DNA of 64,000 bases from Brevibacterium yomogidense. GTDB lineage: Bacteria > Actinomycetota > Actinomycetes > Actinomycetales > Brevibacteriaceae. The notes beneath the pieces are model-generated. The model was not told where the DNA came from, ran no database searches, and saw nothing but the letters and a program-made list of their open reading frames with translations. The translations under genes were made by a program, and so were the position numbers. The stretch is taken from the NCBI RefSeq assembly GCF_016107685.1, contig NZ_JABASY010000007.1:1-64000 (forward strand), given 5' to 3'. Positions within the stretch are counted from its first letter, which is position 1; each line of letters opens with the position of its first letter. Shown here piece after piece: positions 31,049-40,230 of this stretch.

Positions 31049-32024
31049 AGAAGCCCTTCTTCTCTTCCGGCTCCGCGGGCTTCTCCGCAGGCTCCGCAGG
31101 TGCTTGAGGTTCGATAGGCTCGGAGGGTTCGACCGCATCGGGTTGCCCGCTGTCGTCCGCAGCTCCTGCACGAGCAGGTGCGGGCTCCGGCACGCCCCGC
31201 TCGTCGGCTGCAGCATCCTCAGCCGATACCGGTGGCGTCTCTTCGAGGACCGGCTCGTCCGCATCGTCGTACGCCACCCCGAACACGGCGGTTCCTGCAA
31301 CGGGTCCCACCGCGGCGAACTGCTCCGCGGCTTCGCCCTCCAGCGGCTGATGCGCCTGGCAGGAGGCGATCCGCTCTTCCTCGTCGAACGTCACGTCAGC
31401 GGAACCGTCCGCGCAGAGGATCCTCACCCCGCCGTCCGGCAGCGCCGCAGTGCGCAGGCCCCTCAGTTCGGCATATGCCGCCAAGGCGGCGCGGTGATCG
31501 GAGAGCTCCAGACCTGTGATGCCGGACGCGATGGCGCGCACCACCGGCTTGAGCTCCGGCTCAGTGCTCGCCAACCGTTCGTCGTCGACCAGGACCCACA
31601 CCGTCGTCCCGCCGCCCGCGGCCACCGGGTAGTGCGCCCACGCACCCGTGACGGCCTTCGCCGCGAGAGTGAGCGCGAGCGGAAGGTCCTTCGATTCGAT
31701 CGGCAGCTCCGCGTCCGTGAGCGCGGTGATGCCATGAGCGGCGCCGTGGTCGCGGACGCGGGCGGAAAGGGCGACGACCGGATCGGGAAAGCCGTTGAGG
31801 TTGTCCCACCCCCAGTGCCACGTCTTCTCCGCCCGCCGGTCGACCGACGACCCGATCATGTGCGGACGGAAGGTGATCGGGTCGTCACCGGTGAAGCGCA
31901 AGCGCGGCGCGGCAGAGAAGTCGACGTCGAAGTCGCTTCCTGCGATGAGTGCGCCGAACCTCTGCTGGACCTCCGCAGACAGGAACGCCGCACGGTCGAC
32001 CAGGGTCTGGAGGGATTCGCTCAT
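31026..32024 (-). CDS. DUF6882-like protein with acidic/proline-rich tail
   Basis: A 332-residue protein. The first 230 residues form a domain with RLRFTGDDPITFRPHMIGSS, TWHWGWDNLNGFP and WAHYPVAAGGGTTVWVLVDD, matching the actinobacterial DUF6882 pattern, which has no assigned function. A low-complexity Pro/Glu/Ala tail (about 240-318) follows, ending [12 protein letters not shown], a basic-aromatic terminus that could be a membrane-proximal amphipathic helix. I prefer ATG 32024 to the upstream GTG. Its position between purQS and trhO is the only context. The 3' end overlaps trhO by 23 bp in antisense. Confidence 0.6.
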   Translation of the reverse strand: MSESLQTLVDRAAFLSAEVQQRFGALIAGSDFDVDFSAAPRLRFTGDDPITFRPHMIGSSVDRRAEKTWHWGWDNLNGFPDPVVALSARVRDHGAAHGITALTDAELPIESKDLPLALTLAAKAVTGAWAHYPVAAGGGTTVWVLVDDERLASTEPELKPVVRAIASGITGLELSDHRAALAAYAELRGLRTAALPDGGVRILCADGSADVTFDEEERIASCQAHQPLEGEAAEQFAAVGPVAGTAVFGVAYDDADEPVLEETPPVSAEDAAADERGVPEPAPARAGAADDSGQPDAVEPSEPIEPQAPAEPAEKPAEPEEKKGFFKRLFGR

Positions 32025-32051
32025 GCGTCCCACCCTAGTGGAGCGGCCCGG

Positions 32052-32831
32052 TCACGCGGAGAGAAGGCTCCGCAGCGCAGACGTGAAGAAGCCCTGTCCG
32101 TCCACACCTGCACGCATGCCGTTCGCGGAGTCGGTGCCGAAGCCCGCTTCGACCGCGTGTTCCGGGTGCGGCATGAGACCCACGACGTTGCCGCGCGCAT
32201 TGGTGATGCCCGCGATGTCGCGCTGCGAGCCGTTCGGGTTGAAGCCGTGGTAGCGGGCGACCACCAGTCCTTCATCCTCGAGCTGATCCAGCGTCGCCGG
32301 ATCCGCGACGAAGCCGCCCTCACCGTTCTTCAGCGGGATCGTGATGGTCTCACCCGTGCTGTAGTCACGGGTCCACGTCGTGTCCGTGTTCTCCATGACC
32401 AGTTCCTGGTCGCGGCAGATGAAGCGCTGGTGGTCGTTGCGGATGAGAGCGCCGGGCAGCAGGTGCGATTCGCACAGCACCTGGAAGCCGTTGCAGATGC
32501 CCAGGACCGGCATGCCGCCCTTCGCCGCGTCGACCACCGCAGTCATGAGCGGTGCGAACCGGGCGATCGCTCCGCACCGCAGGTAGTCGCCGTAGGAGAA
32601 CCCGCCGGGCAGGATGACCGCGTCGACGTCCGACAGCGAATCGTCGCCGTGCCACAGGGGCACCGCCTGCGCCCCGGACAGCGTCACCGCGCGCAGGGCG
32701 TCGCGGTCGTCGAGCGTGCCGGGGAACTGGACGACACCCACGCGCAGCGCGTCAGCCCCGGGGATCGCCCCGCCGTCGCCGCGGTCCCCCACCAGGGGGG
32801 CCGCCGTCGCCATCGCCACGCGGGCGCTCAT
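32052..32831 (-). CDS. purQ: Phosphoribosylformylglycinamidine synthase I (glutaminase)
   Basis: A 259-residue class I glutamine amidotransferase that supplies ammonia to PurL. It shows the nucleophile Cys in [14 protein letters not shown] (near residue 112) and the catalytic His/Glu in [33 protein letters not shown] is also typical. It carries about 27 extra N-terminal residues (to [11 protein letters not shown]) compared with the usual PurQ. However, the ATG overlaps the purS stop as ATGA, which supports that start; the later GTG at ALRVG cannot be excluded. Confidence 0.93.
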   Translation of the reverse strand: MSARVAMATAAPLVGDRGDGGAIPGADALRVGVVQFPGTLDDRDALRAVTLSGAQAVPLWHGDDSLSDVDAVILPGGFSYGDYLRCGAIARFAPLMTAVVDAAKGGMPVLGICNGFQVLCESHLLPGALIRNDHQRFICRDQELVMENTDTTWTRDYSTGETITIPLKNGEGGFVADPATLDQLEDEGLVVARYHGFNPNGSQRDIAGITNARGNVVGLMPHPEHAVEAGFGTDSANGMRAGVDGQGFFTSALRSLLSA

Positions 32832-33094
32832 CGGTCGTCTTCCTCGGCATCCGCAGCGCGGACAGAGACGACGTCCTCGATGACGGGGTTGGACAGGAGC
32901 GAGGCCGCCGCTTCGCGCGCGTTCTCGAGCGCCTGGGCGGTCACCTCGCCTTCGACGGTGAGGTGGAAGAGCTTGCCCTGCCGGACGTCGGTGAAGCCGG
33001 TGAGTCCCAGCCGTTCCAGTCCTGTCCCGATGGCCTTGCCCTGAGGGTCAAGGATCTCTGGCTTGGGCATCACTTCGACGACGATGCGACCCAT
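32828..33094 (-). CDS. purS: Phosphoribosylformylglycinamidine synthase subunit PurS
   Basis: An 88-residue PurS, the small subunit that bridges PurL and PurQ. The sequence [20 protein letters not shown], then [19 protein letters not shown], is diagnostic. A short acidic tail (DAEEDDR) follows. The ATGA overlap with purQ couples synthesis of the two subunits. The start lies 77 bp from the GT2 stop upstream on the same strand, enough for a promoter of its own. Confidence 0.93.
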   Translation of the reverse strand: MGRIVVEVMPKPEILDPQGKAIGTGLERLGLTGFTDVRQGKLFHLTVEGEVTAQALENAREAAASLLSNPVIEDVVSVRAADAEEDDR

Positions 33095-33171
33095 GCGCGC
33101 GTGCTCCTTAGCGGTGGAATGACGAGTGTGCTCACAGTCTAGTCCGGGGGCGGGCCGGTGCGTGCACGTGC

Positions 33172-34152
33172 TCAGAACGTGCGGTCCAGCCGTCCGTCGA
33201 CGCGTCGTCCCGCGGCCGAGGCCGCTTCGACGCCTGAGGCGACCAGCTTCTCCGCCACGGGCCGCGGAAGCACCCGGATCGCCGCGTCGATGGTGTCACC
33301 GACCCGTTCGACGGACTCCGCGGTGATGAGCCGGGCTTCGGCGTCCACGATGCGGTTCCAGAGTGAGGGTTCGGGGACTGCCGCGGGACTGCTGTCGTGG
33401 GCCGCTGCGAAGGCGCGGGGGTGCTTCGCGTCGAAGAGTCGTCTGGCGGCACCGGAGTAGAAGGCGCGCTTCATCCGCAGCGCCGTGCTCACGGCCGCGG
33501 CGTGGTGGACGGTCTCCGTCTCCGGCACCAGCCGGACCGGGATCCCCGCGTCATGCAGGCGGTACCCGTAGTCGACGTCCTCCCAGCCGTAGGCGCGGTA
33601 GTCGCTGTCGTACGGTCCCACACGGTCGAAGGTCTCGCGCGTCACGGAGCAGTTGCCGGCCCAGTAGTTCCAGTGCTCTGAGACCGGGCGCGCATACGCC
33701 TCCGCACGGAACAGCTCATCGCGCGGGATGCCGTACACCCGCGCGTAGGGGGTGTCGCTGAAACGGTTGCGCGGCAGGCCGACGACTCCTCCCTGCTCGC
33801 TGTGTGCGTCGATGTGAGCGCTGATGTGAGCGCTCACGTAGCCGGGTGCCGGTTCGAAGTCGTCGTCGCAGCGGATGAGGACCCGCCCCCGAGCCTCTCC
33901 GAAGCCCGCATTCAGCGCCGCGACCCGTCCGCGGTTCTCCGGGAACTCGATGACGGACAGTCTGTCGCCGTAGGACCGCGCAAAGCGTGCGACCGCTTCC
34001 CGCGACCGGTCGATGTCACCGTCGAGGACGATGATGACCTCGAAATCGTCACGGTCCTGTCGGAAGAGGGCACCCAGCAGGACGGGAAGGTGCCGGGCTC
34101 CGCCGCGCGACGGCACGACGACGCTCGCGGCACGCGCGAACTCTGTCGTCAC
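33172..34152 (-). CDS. Glycosyltransferase family 2
   Basis: A 326-residue GT2 enzyme: ASVVVPSRGGARHLPVLLGA, FEVIIVLDGDIDRS, ENRGRVAALNAGFGEARG, DXD equivalent IRCDDDFEP, and acceptor-side NYWAGNCSVTRETFDRVGPY with YGWEDVDYGYRLHDAG. The C-terminal 70 residues are Ala/Arg-rich without clear motifs. The GTG start overlaps the purD-purC stop as GTGA, so this polysaccharide gene appears to be read from the purine transcript. Longer frames upstream lie inside the purine gene. Confidence 0.8.
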   Translation of the reverse strand: MTTEFARAASVVVPSRGGARHLPVLLGALFRQDRDDFEVIIVLDGDIDRSREAVARFARSYGDRLSVIEFPENRGRVAALNAGFGEARGRVLIRCDDDFEPAPGYVSAHISAHIDAHSEQGGVVGLPRNRFSDTPYARVYGIPRDELFRAEAYARPVSEHWNYWAGNCSVTRETFDRVGPYDSDYRAYGWEDVDYGYRLHDAGIPVRLVPETETVHHAAAVSTALRMKRAFYSGAARRLFDAKHPRAFAAAHDSSPAAVPEPSLWNRIVDAEARLITAESVERVGDTIDAAIRVLPRPVAEKLVASGVEAASAAGRRVDGRLDRTF

Positions 34153-36407
34153 GCCGGGAACTCGCGGCCCGTGAGCCGCGTGAACGCATCGATGTACCGT
34201 TCCCGGGTCCGGGCGACGACCTCGGCGGGAAGCTCCGGCGGCGGCACGTCGCCGGACTTGTCCCACCCGGACGCCTCGGAGGTCAGCCAGTCGCGCACGA
34301 ACTGCTTGTCGAAGCTGTCCTGCGACTCACCGGCAGTGAAGGTCTCCGCGTCCCAGAACCGGGAGGAATCGGGGGTGAGGACCTCGTCGCCCAGGACGAC
34401 CGCACCGTGCTCGTTGCGGCCGAACTCGAACTTCGTGTCCGCGAGGATGATCCCCCGCTCCGCCGCGATCTCCCGCGCCCTCTCGAACACCTGCAGCGTG
34501 AGGTCCCGCAGCAGTGCGGCGTCCACGGCACCCAGCATGTCGACGGTGCGGTCGTAGTCGATGTTCTCGTCGTGGTCGCCCACCGCCGCCTTCGTCGCGG
34601 GCGTGTAGACCGCAGGCTCCAGCGGGCTCGCCTCACCCAGGCCGTCCGGCAGCGCGTTGCCGCACACGGATCCCGTCGCCCGGTAGTCGGCCAGACCGGA
34701 CCCGGTGAGGTGGCCGCGCGCCACGCATTCCACCGGGAACATGTCCAGACGGTTGCAGATCATGGCGCGGCCGGCGACCTCCGCCGGCACGTCGACGCTC
34801 ACCACGTGGTTGCCCACGAGGTCCGCCAACTGGTCGAACCACCACAGGCTCAGTCCCGTGAGCACCTTGCCCTTGTCCGGGATCGGGGTGGGCAGCACCC
34901 AGTCGTACGCGCTGATCCGGTCGGAGGCGACCATGAGCACCTCGTCGGCCTTCGCGAGCGACCGCACGCCCGTGCGGATGTAGAGGTCGCGGACCTTGCC
35001 CGAATACGCGTGCACCCAGCCCGGGACCTCCGGAGGGGTTGCGGAGGCAGCAGCCGGTGCTGCCGGTTCCGAAGTCGCCGTCGCGGCCGCGCCCGGCGCG
35101 TCACCCGGTGGTGTGGATCCCGCGCCCGAGGTCGTGGGCACCGTGATCTCCCCGCGCTCCGCCCGCAGTGCGATGTCGGAGCGGAACTGCACGCCCTCCC
35201 AGTCGATGAGGCGCGCCGCTTCGTAGGCGCGGGAGCGGGCGGCTGCGAGGTCGTCACCCAGCGCGACGACGGACAGCACGCGGCCGCCGCTCGTGACGAA
35301 CTCGCCGTCGTCCCCCTTCGCGGTCCCCGCGTGGAGGACGTCGACACCCTCGAGCGCCAGCGCTTCCTCGAGACCCGCGATCGGGTCGCCGGTGCGCGGT
35401 GCGCCGGGATAGTTCCCGGCGGCGAGCACGACCGTCACCGCAGGGCGCGGATCCCAGTCGAGTGCGGGGTGGTCCGCCAGCGTGCCCTGCGCCGCGGCGA
35501 GCAGCAGGCCGCCCAGCGGGGTGCGCAGCCGGGCGAGCACCGACTGCGTCTCCGGATCGCCGAACCGGACGTTGAACTCGATGACGCGCATCCCGTGCGA
35601 CGTGAGGGCGAGGCCGCAGTACAGGAGCCCCACGAACGGGCTGCCGCGACGGGCCATCTCGTCGACGACCGGCTGCGCGACCCGTGCGACGACGTCGTCC
35701 GAGAGCCCGTCCGGCACCCAGTCCAGCGGCGAGTACGCACCCATACCGCCGGTGTTGGGGCCGCTGTCGCCGTCGCCGATCCGCTTGAAGTCCTGCGCGG
35801 GAGACAGGGGGACCACGGAGGTGCCGTCGCAGACCGCGAAGAGCGACACCTCGGGCCCGTCGAGGTACTCCTCGATGACCACGCGGTCCGCCACGGTGAG
35901 GCAGCTCTCCGCGTGGGACAGCGCCTCGGCGCGGTCATCGGTGACGACGACGCCCTTGCCGGCAGCCAGACCGTCGGCCTTGACGACGTAGGGGGCGCCG
36001 AACCTGTCCAGGGCGTCCGCGGCCTCGGCGGGGGTCGTCGCGGCGACCGCCTGCGCGGTGGGCACACCGGCGGCCTCCATGACCTCCTTCGCATACGTCT
36101 TGGAACCCTCGAGCGTCGCGGCCTCCTGCCCGGGGCCGAACACCGGGAACGACGCGTCGCGCAGCGCGTCCGCGACACCCGCGACCAGGGGGGCCTCCGG
36201 GCCCACGACGACGAGGTCGATGTCGAGCTCACGCGCTAGCGCGACCGCAGCCTGCGGATCCGTCTGATCAAGGGGACGCGTGTCGCACAGGAGGTCGATG
36301 CCCGGGTTGCCGGGAGCGGCGATGACCGCGTCGACCTGCGGGTCGCGGGAAAGGGCAGAGACAAGGGCGTGTTCGCGGGCGCCGGGACCGATGACGAGTA
36401 CCTTCAC
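34149..36407 (-). CDS. purDC: Fused PurD (GAR synthetase) - PurC (SAICAR synthetase)
   Basis: A 752-residue fusion. Residues 1 to about 420 are Pur[21 protein letters not shown], the ATP-grasp core with [38 protein letters not shown], and [18 protein letters not shown] Pro/Ala/Thr linker of about 40 residues follows. From about residue 461 comes a complete Pur[52 protein letters not shown] and [15 protein letters not shown]. The enzymes catalyse non-consecutive steps (PRA to GAR; CAIR to SAICAR). No ribosome-binding site or start is visible at the domain junction. It is the first gene of the minus-strand group purDC-GT2-purS-purQ. Confidence 0.92.
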   Translation of the reverse strand: MKVLVIGPGAREHALVSALSRDPQVDAVIAAPGNPGIDLLCDTRPLDQTDPQAAVALARELDIDLVVVGPEAPLVAGVADALRDASFPVFGPGQEAATLEGSKTYAKEVMEAAGVPTAQAVAATTPAEAADALDRFGAPYVVKADGLAAGKGVVVTDDRAEALSHAESCLTVADRVVIEEYLDGPEVSLFAVCDGTSVVPLSPAQDFKRIGDGDSGPNTGGMGAYSPLDWVPDGLSDDVVARVAQPVVDEMARRGSPFVGLLYCGLALTSHGMRVIEFNVRFGDPETQSVLARLRTPLGGLLLAAAQGTLADHPALDWDPRPAVTVVLAAGNYPGAPRTGDPIAGLEEALALEGVDVLHAGTAKGDDGEFVTSGGRVLSVVALGDDLAAARSRAYEAARLIDWEGVQFRSDIALRAERGEITVPTTSGAGSTPPGDAPGAAATATSEPAAPAAASATPPEVPGWVHAYSGKVRDLYIRTGVRSLAKADEVLMVASDRISAYDWVLPTPIPDKGKVLTGLSLWWFDQLADLVGNHVVSVDVPAEVAGRAMICNRLDMFPVECVARGHLTGSGLADYRATGSVCGNALPDGLGEASPLEPAVYTPATKAAVGDHDENIDYDRTVDMLGAVDAALLRDLTLQVFERAREIAAERGIILADTKFEFGRNEHGAVVLGDEVLTPDSSRFWDAETFTAGESQDSFDKQFVRDWLTSEASGWDKSGDVPPPELPAEVVARTRERYIDAFTRLTGREFPA

Positions 36408-36504
36408 GCCCCACAGACTAGTCGGTGTGCACTGCCCGTGAGGGGCACACCGGTTCGAGGGCTAGAATCACCGTGTCCGCATCCCTTCAGAGAGCACCCC
36501 ATAG

Positions 36505-37356
36505 ATGAGCAAGAGTTCCGAACTGGCGGAGGAATACGGCCTCGCCCGCGTCGGTGCCCGCCCTTCGCTGCCGTCCTACCTCAAGCAGGTGTGGGAGCGT
36601 CGGGACTTCACCCTCTCCCTGGCCCGCTACCGCATCCAGAGCGAGAACGAGCGGAACCGCCTGGGAATGGCGTGGGTGCTGCTGCGACCGATCTTCTCCG
36701 CGTGCGTCTACGGCCTGGTGTTCGGGTTCATCCTCGCGGGATCCCGCCCACCCAACTTCGTGTCGTTCGTCGTCATCGGGGTCTTCCTGCTGGAGTTCTT
36801 CAACTCGTCGATGAACGGCGGGTCGAAGGCGATCATCTCCAACTCCAGCCTCGTGCAGTCGCTGCCGTTCCCGCGCATGGTCCTGCCGCTCGCGAAGGTG
36901 CTGGAATGCCTGCTGAACTTCATGCCGACGCTGCTGCTCATGGTGGCGATCACCACCTTCAACGGGGCGCGGCCCAACCTCCAATGGCTGCTCTTCATCC
37001 CCCTCATCGTGCTCTTCACGATCTTCAACACCGGGGTGGCGCTCATCTTCGCCCGGCTGACCGTCCACTTCCGTGACCTCAGCCAGTTCATCCCCTTCGT
37101 GTCGCGCATGATCTTCTACACGTCCGGGGTCTTCTTCGACCCATCGCGGATCCTCAAGAACTTCCCCGAATGGGAGCCCGTGTACAACTGGCACCCGCTG
37201 CACAATGTTCTGTCGATCGCCCGTGGCATCCTGCTGCCGGACTACGACATCCCCTGGCACTTCTGGGGACAGTTCGCGATCTGGGCGGTCGTCATCCTGG
37301 TGATCGGCGTGGTGTTCTTCTGGAAGGCGGAGGAGCGGTATGGCCGAGAGAGCTGA
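36505..37356 (+). CDS. wzm: Polysaccharide ABC transporter permease (Wzm/TagG-like)
   Basis: A 283-residue ABC-2-type permease. A hydrophilic N-terminus (about 50 residues, with YRIQSENERNRLGMAWVLLR) leads into six membrane segments. The conserved loop LTVHFRDLSQFIPFVSRMIF and the late Y-N-W-H-P-L-H-N-V-L segment are typical of O-antigen/teichoic-acid exporters. It would move a finished, lipid-linked polymer across the membrane together with the Wzt ATPase, whose gene overlaps its 3' end by 17 bp. It is divergent from purDC across a 97-bp gap, which probably carries both promoters. Confidence 0.88.
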   Translation: MSKSSELAEEYGLARVGARPSLPSYLKQVWERRDFTLSLARYRIQSENERNRLGMAWVLLRPIFSACVYGLVFGFILAGSRPPNFVSFVVIGVFLLEFFNSSMNGGSKAIISNSSLVQSLPFPRMVLPLAKVLECLLNFMPTLLLMVAITTFNGARPNLQWLLFIPLIVLFTIFNTGVALIFARLTVHFRDLSQFIPFVSRMIFYTSGVFFDPSRILKNFPEWEPVYNWHPLHNVLSIARGILLPDYDIPWHFWGQFAIWAVVILVIGVVFFWKAEERYGRES

Positions 37357-38116
37357 GCACACCCCCATGGACGGGGTGGAGAAGGACCAGCCGATCGTCA
37401 TCTGCGACGAGGTCCACGTCGAATACCGGACGCTGTCGACCGGCAAGCGGATCACCCCCGGCAGCGCGACGGGCATCCTGCAGCGCGGCGGGCGGAAGCT
37501 CCAGACCGTCCACGCGCTCAAGGGCGTGTCCTTCGTCGCCCGGGCGAACGAATCGATCGGGATCATCGGCACCAACGGGTCCGGCAAGTCGACGCTCATG
37601 CGGACGATCACCGGACTCACCCCGCCCAGCCGCGGTGCGGTCTACGCGAAGTCGCGTCCCAACCTGCTGGGCGTGGGTGCGGCACTCATGAGCGATCTGT
37701 CCGGCAGCCGCAACATCATCCTGGGCGGGCTGGCGATGGGGCTCACGCGTGAAGAGATCGAGTCGAAGTACGACGAGATCGTGGAGTTCACGGGGTTGCG
37801 CGAATTCATCGACATGCCGATGCGCACGTATTCGTCCGGCATGTCCGCACGCCTGAAGTTCGGCATCGCGACGGCCGCGCAGCACGAGATCCTCATCGTC
37901 GACGAGGCGCTGAGCGTGGGCGACCGCGACTTCCAGAAGCGGTCCGAAGCGCGCATCCGGGAGATCCGGGAAGCCGCCGGCACCGTCTTCCTCGTGTCCC
38001 ACTCGATGCGGTCGATCCGTGACACGTGCAACCGGACCATCTGGATCGAGAAGGGCGTCCTCCGGGCGGACGGGGACACGAAGGACGTCGTCAAGGAATA
38101 CGAGAAGCACAAGTGA
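37340..38116 (+). CDS. wzt: Polysaccharide ABC transporter ATPase (Wzt/TagH-like)
   Basis: A 258-residue nucleotide-binding subunit with Walker A GTNGSGKSTLMRTI (near residue 75), signature YSSGMSARLKFGIA, Walker B ILIVDEALSVGD and the H-loop FLVSHSMRSI. The long loop before Walker A (HVEYRTLSTGKRITPGSATG) is typical of Wzt/TagH proteins. The C-terminal carbohydrate-binding domain of some Wzt proteins is absent, so export here would not depend on a terminal-cap recognition domain. GGAGGAG directly upstream supports ATG 37340, inside the end of wzm. Confidence 0.9.
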   Translation: MAERAEHTPMDGVEKDQPIVICDEVHVEYRTLSTGKRITPGSATGILQRGGRKLQTVHALKGVSFVARANESIGIIGTNGSGKSTLMRTITGLTPPSRGAVYAKSRPNLLGVGAALMSDLSGSRNIILGGLAMGLTREEIESKYDEIVEFTGLREFIDMPMRTYSSGMSARLKFGIATAAQHEILIVDEALSVGDRDFQKRSEARIREIREAAGTVFLVSHSMRSIRDTCNRTIWIEKGVLRADGDTKDVVKEYEKHK

Positions 38117-39204
38117 GCCGGAAGAACAGTGCGGCGCACGCGGGTTTGACACCGGAGGCGCTGCCGCCACTCGCCGCGGTCCCGGGCGTGTCCTACATCA
38201 TGCCGATCCTCAACGAGGCGGACCACGTGGAGGAGGCGATCACGACGGTCCTCGCCCAGGAGTATCCGGGGGAGAAGGAGATCGTTGTCGCGATCGGTCC
38301 GTCCACGGACGGGACGACGGAGATCGTCACGGGGATGGCTGAGAAGGATCCGCGGATCGTCGCGGTCGACAACCCGCAGGGTGACACGCCGATCGGTCTG
38401 AACCTGGCCGTGGCCGCCACGACCCAGCCGGTGGTGATCCGGGTCGACGCCCATTCGGAGCTCACCGCGGACTACACGGCGAGCGGCATCGAGGTGCTCC
38501 GGGAGACGGCGGCCGCGAACGTGGGCGGCCTCATGGTGGCGCAGGGGAAGAGCGCCTTCCAGAAGGCCGTGGCCCGGGCGTACATGTCCCGGATCGGACT
38601 GGGCGGCCCCGCTTACCACGCCGGCGACGAAGCGCAGGAAGCGGAATCCGCCTACCTGGGGGTCTTCCGTCGTGAGGTGTTCGACGCACTGAGCGGCTTC
38701 GACGAATCGCTGCGGCGCGGGCAGGACTGGGAGCTCAACCTCAGGATCCGGGAAGCCGGCGGACGTGTCTGGTTCGCCCCGGGCCTCCGGGTGACGTACT
38801 GGCCGCGCTCGTCGTGGTCGAAGCTCGTCAAGCAGTTCTATGCGACGGGTGTGTGGCGGGCGGAGATCGTCCGCAGGCACGGCACCCGGAATTCGGTGCG
38901 GTACTTCGCACCACCGCTGCTGGTCGTCGGTGTGGCGGCGGCTCTCATCGAAGCGCTGCTGCAGCTGAGCGGGACGACCCGCAGGTGGCCGCGGGTGCTG
39001 CGGCGCTTCACGTCGCTGGTGCACGTGCCCAGCACCGCTTATATCGCGGGGATCGTCGCCGCCGCGTGGAGCGCCAGAGACGCGGGGCTGCGTGAACGGT
39101 GCTGGTTCGCGCTGGTCCTGCCGTCGATGCACCTGAGCTGGGGCGCGGGCTTCCTGCGGGGGCTGGCGACCGGAGCGGCATCGAACAGAGACAGGAGCAG
39201 GTGA
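38113..39204 (+). CDS. Membrane-associated glycosyltransferase family 2
   Basis: A 363-residue GT2 enzyme starting at a GTG that overlaps the wzt stop (GTGA). The GT-A core comprises VSYIMPILNEADHVEEAITT, EIVVAIGPSTDGTTEIV, DTPIGLNLAVAATTQPVVIR with VDAHSEL as DXD equivalent, SAYLGVFRREVFDALSGFDE, and the catalytic-base region LRRGQDWELNLRIREAG. The C-terminal 110 residues contain hydrophobic stretches (YFAPPLLVVGVAAALIEALL, YIAGIVAAAWS) that would hold it at the membrane beside Wzm/Wzt. Such succinoglycan ExoA-like enzymes act early in chain synthesis. The sugar is unknown. Confidence 0.85.
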   Translation: MSRKNSAAHAGLTPEALPPLAAVPGVSYIMPILNEADHVEEAITTVLAQEYPGEKEIVVAIGPSTDGTTEIVTGMAEKDPRIVAVDNPQGDTPIGLNLAVAATTQPVVIRVDAHSELTADYTASGIEVLRETAAANVGGLMVAQGKSAFQKAVARAYMSRIGLGGPAYHAGDEAQEAESAYLGVFRREVFDALSGFDESLRRGQDWELNLRIREAGGRVWFAPGLRVTYWPRSSWSKLVKQFYATGVWRAEIVRRHGTRNSVRYFAPPLLVVGVAAALIEALLQLSGTTRRWPRVLRRFTSLVHVPSTAYIAGIVAAAWSARDAGLRERCWFALVLPSMHLSWGAGFLRGLATGAASNRDRSR

Positions 39205-39210
39205 GCCCTC

Positions 39211-40230
39211 GTGGCCAAGAGGAAGCGCGGACGCGACAGGGACGACCGGATGGAAACCCTTGCCGACCTCGCACCCAAGAACCGGAAGTCGCCTGATGAG
39301 GGCGGCGGGACCGGCGACGGGACGGGAACCGCGGAGGTACCTGGCACGCGCCCGGGGCGGGCGAAGCCGGTGAGCGCGGAGGAACAGGCGGCGTGGGACG
39401 AGCGCGTCGCACATGCGCAGGAGGAGAGGGAGGGTCGGGGGACGATCGCTCCGCTCGTCGTTGCGGGTGTCGCCGTCCTGGGTGTCGTGGGGCTGATCGT
39501 CTGGTCCACGCTGTCGTCCAGTGACCCGGTGACAGTCGACACGATGCCCACCCCAGTCGTCGCCGCGGACGGCGCAGGCTCCGCCGTATATCCGGCGAAC
39601 TCCCTCGAAGCGGTTCGTGAGAACGTGCGGTTCGGCTTCGCCCCCGCCGTGGACCTCGTGGTGCTGGGCGACGGGACGGTGGTGCTGGGCGAGGGTGGGC
39701 CGGATGACGGCGAGGACGTGTTCGGGAAGCCCTACTCCGAGCTGACGCAGGAGACGTTCGCGGACGGGGAGATCCCCGCCCCGCGTGAGGACACCGACGC
39801 GGGCACCCCGGCCACGTGGGCGGAGGTGTACAGGACGTACGCGGACGACACCATCTTCATGCCGGCGGTCGACACCCAGGGCGAGCTCGACGCGGTGCTC
39901 ACCGCTGCGGAGGACGCAGACAGGATCGACTCACTCATCATCCGCACCGCGGATGACGAGACCGCTGCCAGAGCGAACGACCGCAACGTCTCGGTTCTCT
40001 ATGTGGGGGAAGCCGACGAGACTTCGCCCGAAGAACTCCTGCGAGCGGGTTACGACAGCGTTGCGGCAAATCATGACTCTGAAGCGTGGGAGTCGTGGAC
40101 TCATGCCGAACTTGACGTGTGGGTGACTGGTGTTTCGACCCCCGACGAATACGACGACGCCGTATCAGACGGTGCCCGAGGCGCTGTCGTCGCAGACCCG
40201 TTTGCGATCACCGCCGAGCAGGATGACTAA
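39211..40230 (+). CDS. Membrane-anchored GDPD-like protein lacking catalytic residues
   Basis: A 339-residue protein: charged cytoplasmic N-terminus (1-76), one membrane helix (about 78-100), then an external domain. Residues 114-165 follow the start of glycerophosphodiester phosphodiesterases (H-R-G, P-E-N-T, E-L-D, H-D). The key positions read AADG, PANS, VDLVV and GE, so the catalytic His, Arg, Glu and His appear lost. Later segments TPATWAEVYRTYADDTIFMP and GAVVADPF fit the TLEEVL and (I/V)xTDxP parts of the fold. I infer a non-catalytic, possibly binding role in surface-polymer assembly. It lies six bases after the GT2 stop, in the wzm-wzt operon, and overlaps the start of the following acyltransferase pseudogene. 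Confidence 0.55.
   Translation: MAKRKRGRDRDDRMETLADLAPKNRKSPDEGGGTGDGTGTAEVPGTRPGRAKPVSAEEQAAWDERVAHAQEEREGRGTIAPLVVAGVAVLGVVGLIVWSTLSSSDPVTVDTMPTPVVAADGAGSAVYPANSLEAVRENVRFGFAPAVDLVVLGDGTVVLGEGGPDDGEDVFGKPYSELTQETFADGEIPAPREDTDAGTPATWAEVYRTYADDTIFMPAVDTQGELDAVLTAAEDADRIDSLIIRTADDETAARANDRNVSVLYVGEADETSPEELLRAGYDSVAANHDSEAWESWTHAELDVWVTGVSTPDEYDDAVSDGARGAVVADPFAITAEQDD

Noticed and set aside
31104-33044. A 646-codon plus-strand frame opposite DUF6882, purQ and purS
   Set aside because: It is the antisense of three conserved genes. Its composition (Arg/His/Val repeats) is that of a shadow frame.
34149-35030. A separate purC gene inside the purDC frame
   Set aside because: The frame is continuous through the Pro/Ala linker and no start codon with a Shine-Dalgarno is seen at the junction, so I annotate a fusion.
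34407-36239. A 610-codon plus-strand frame opposite purDC
   Set aside because: It is an antisense shadow of a conserved fused purine enzyme; no motif or ribosome-binding site.
37642-39414. A 590-codon minus-strand frame opposite wzt and the GT2
   Set aside because: It runs through the conserved ABC ATPase and glycosyltransferase in antisense and has no domain-like sequence.
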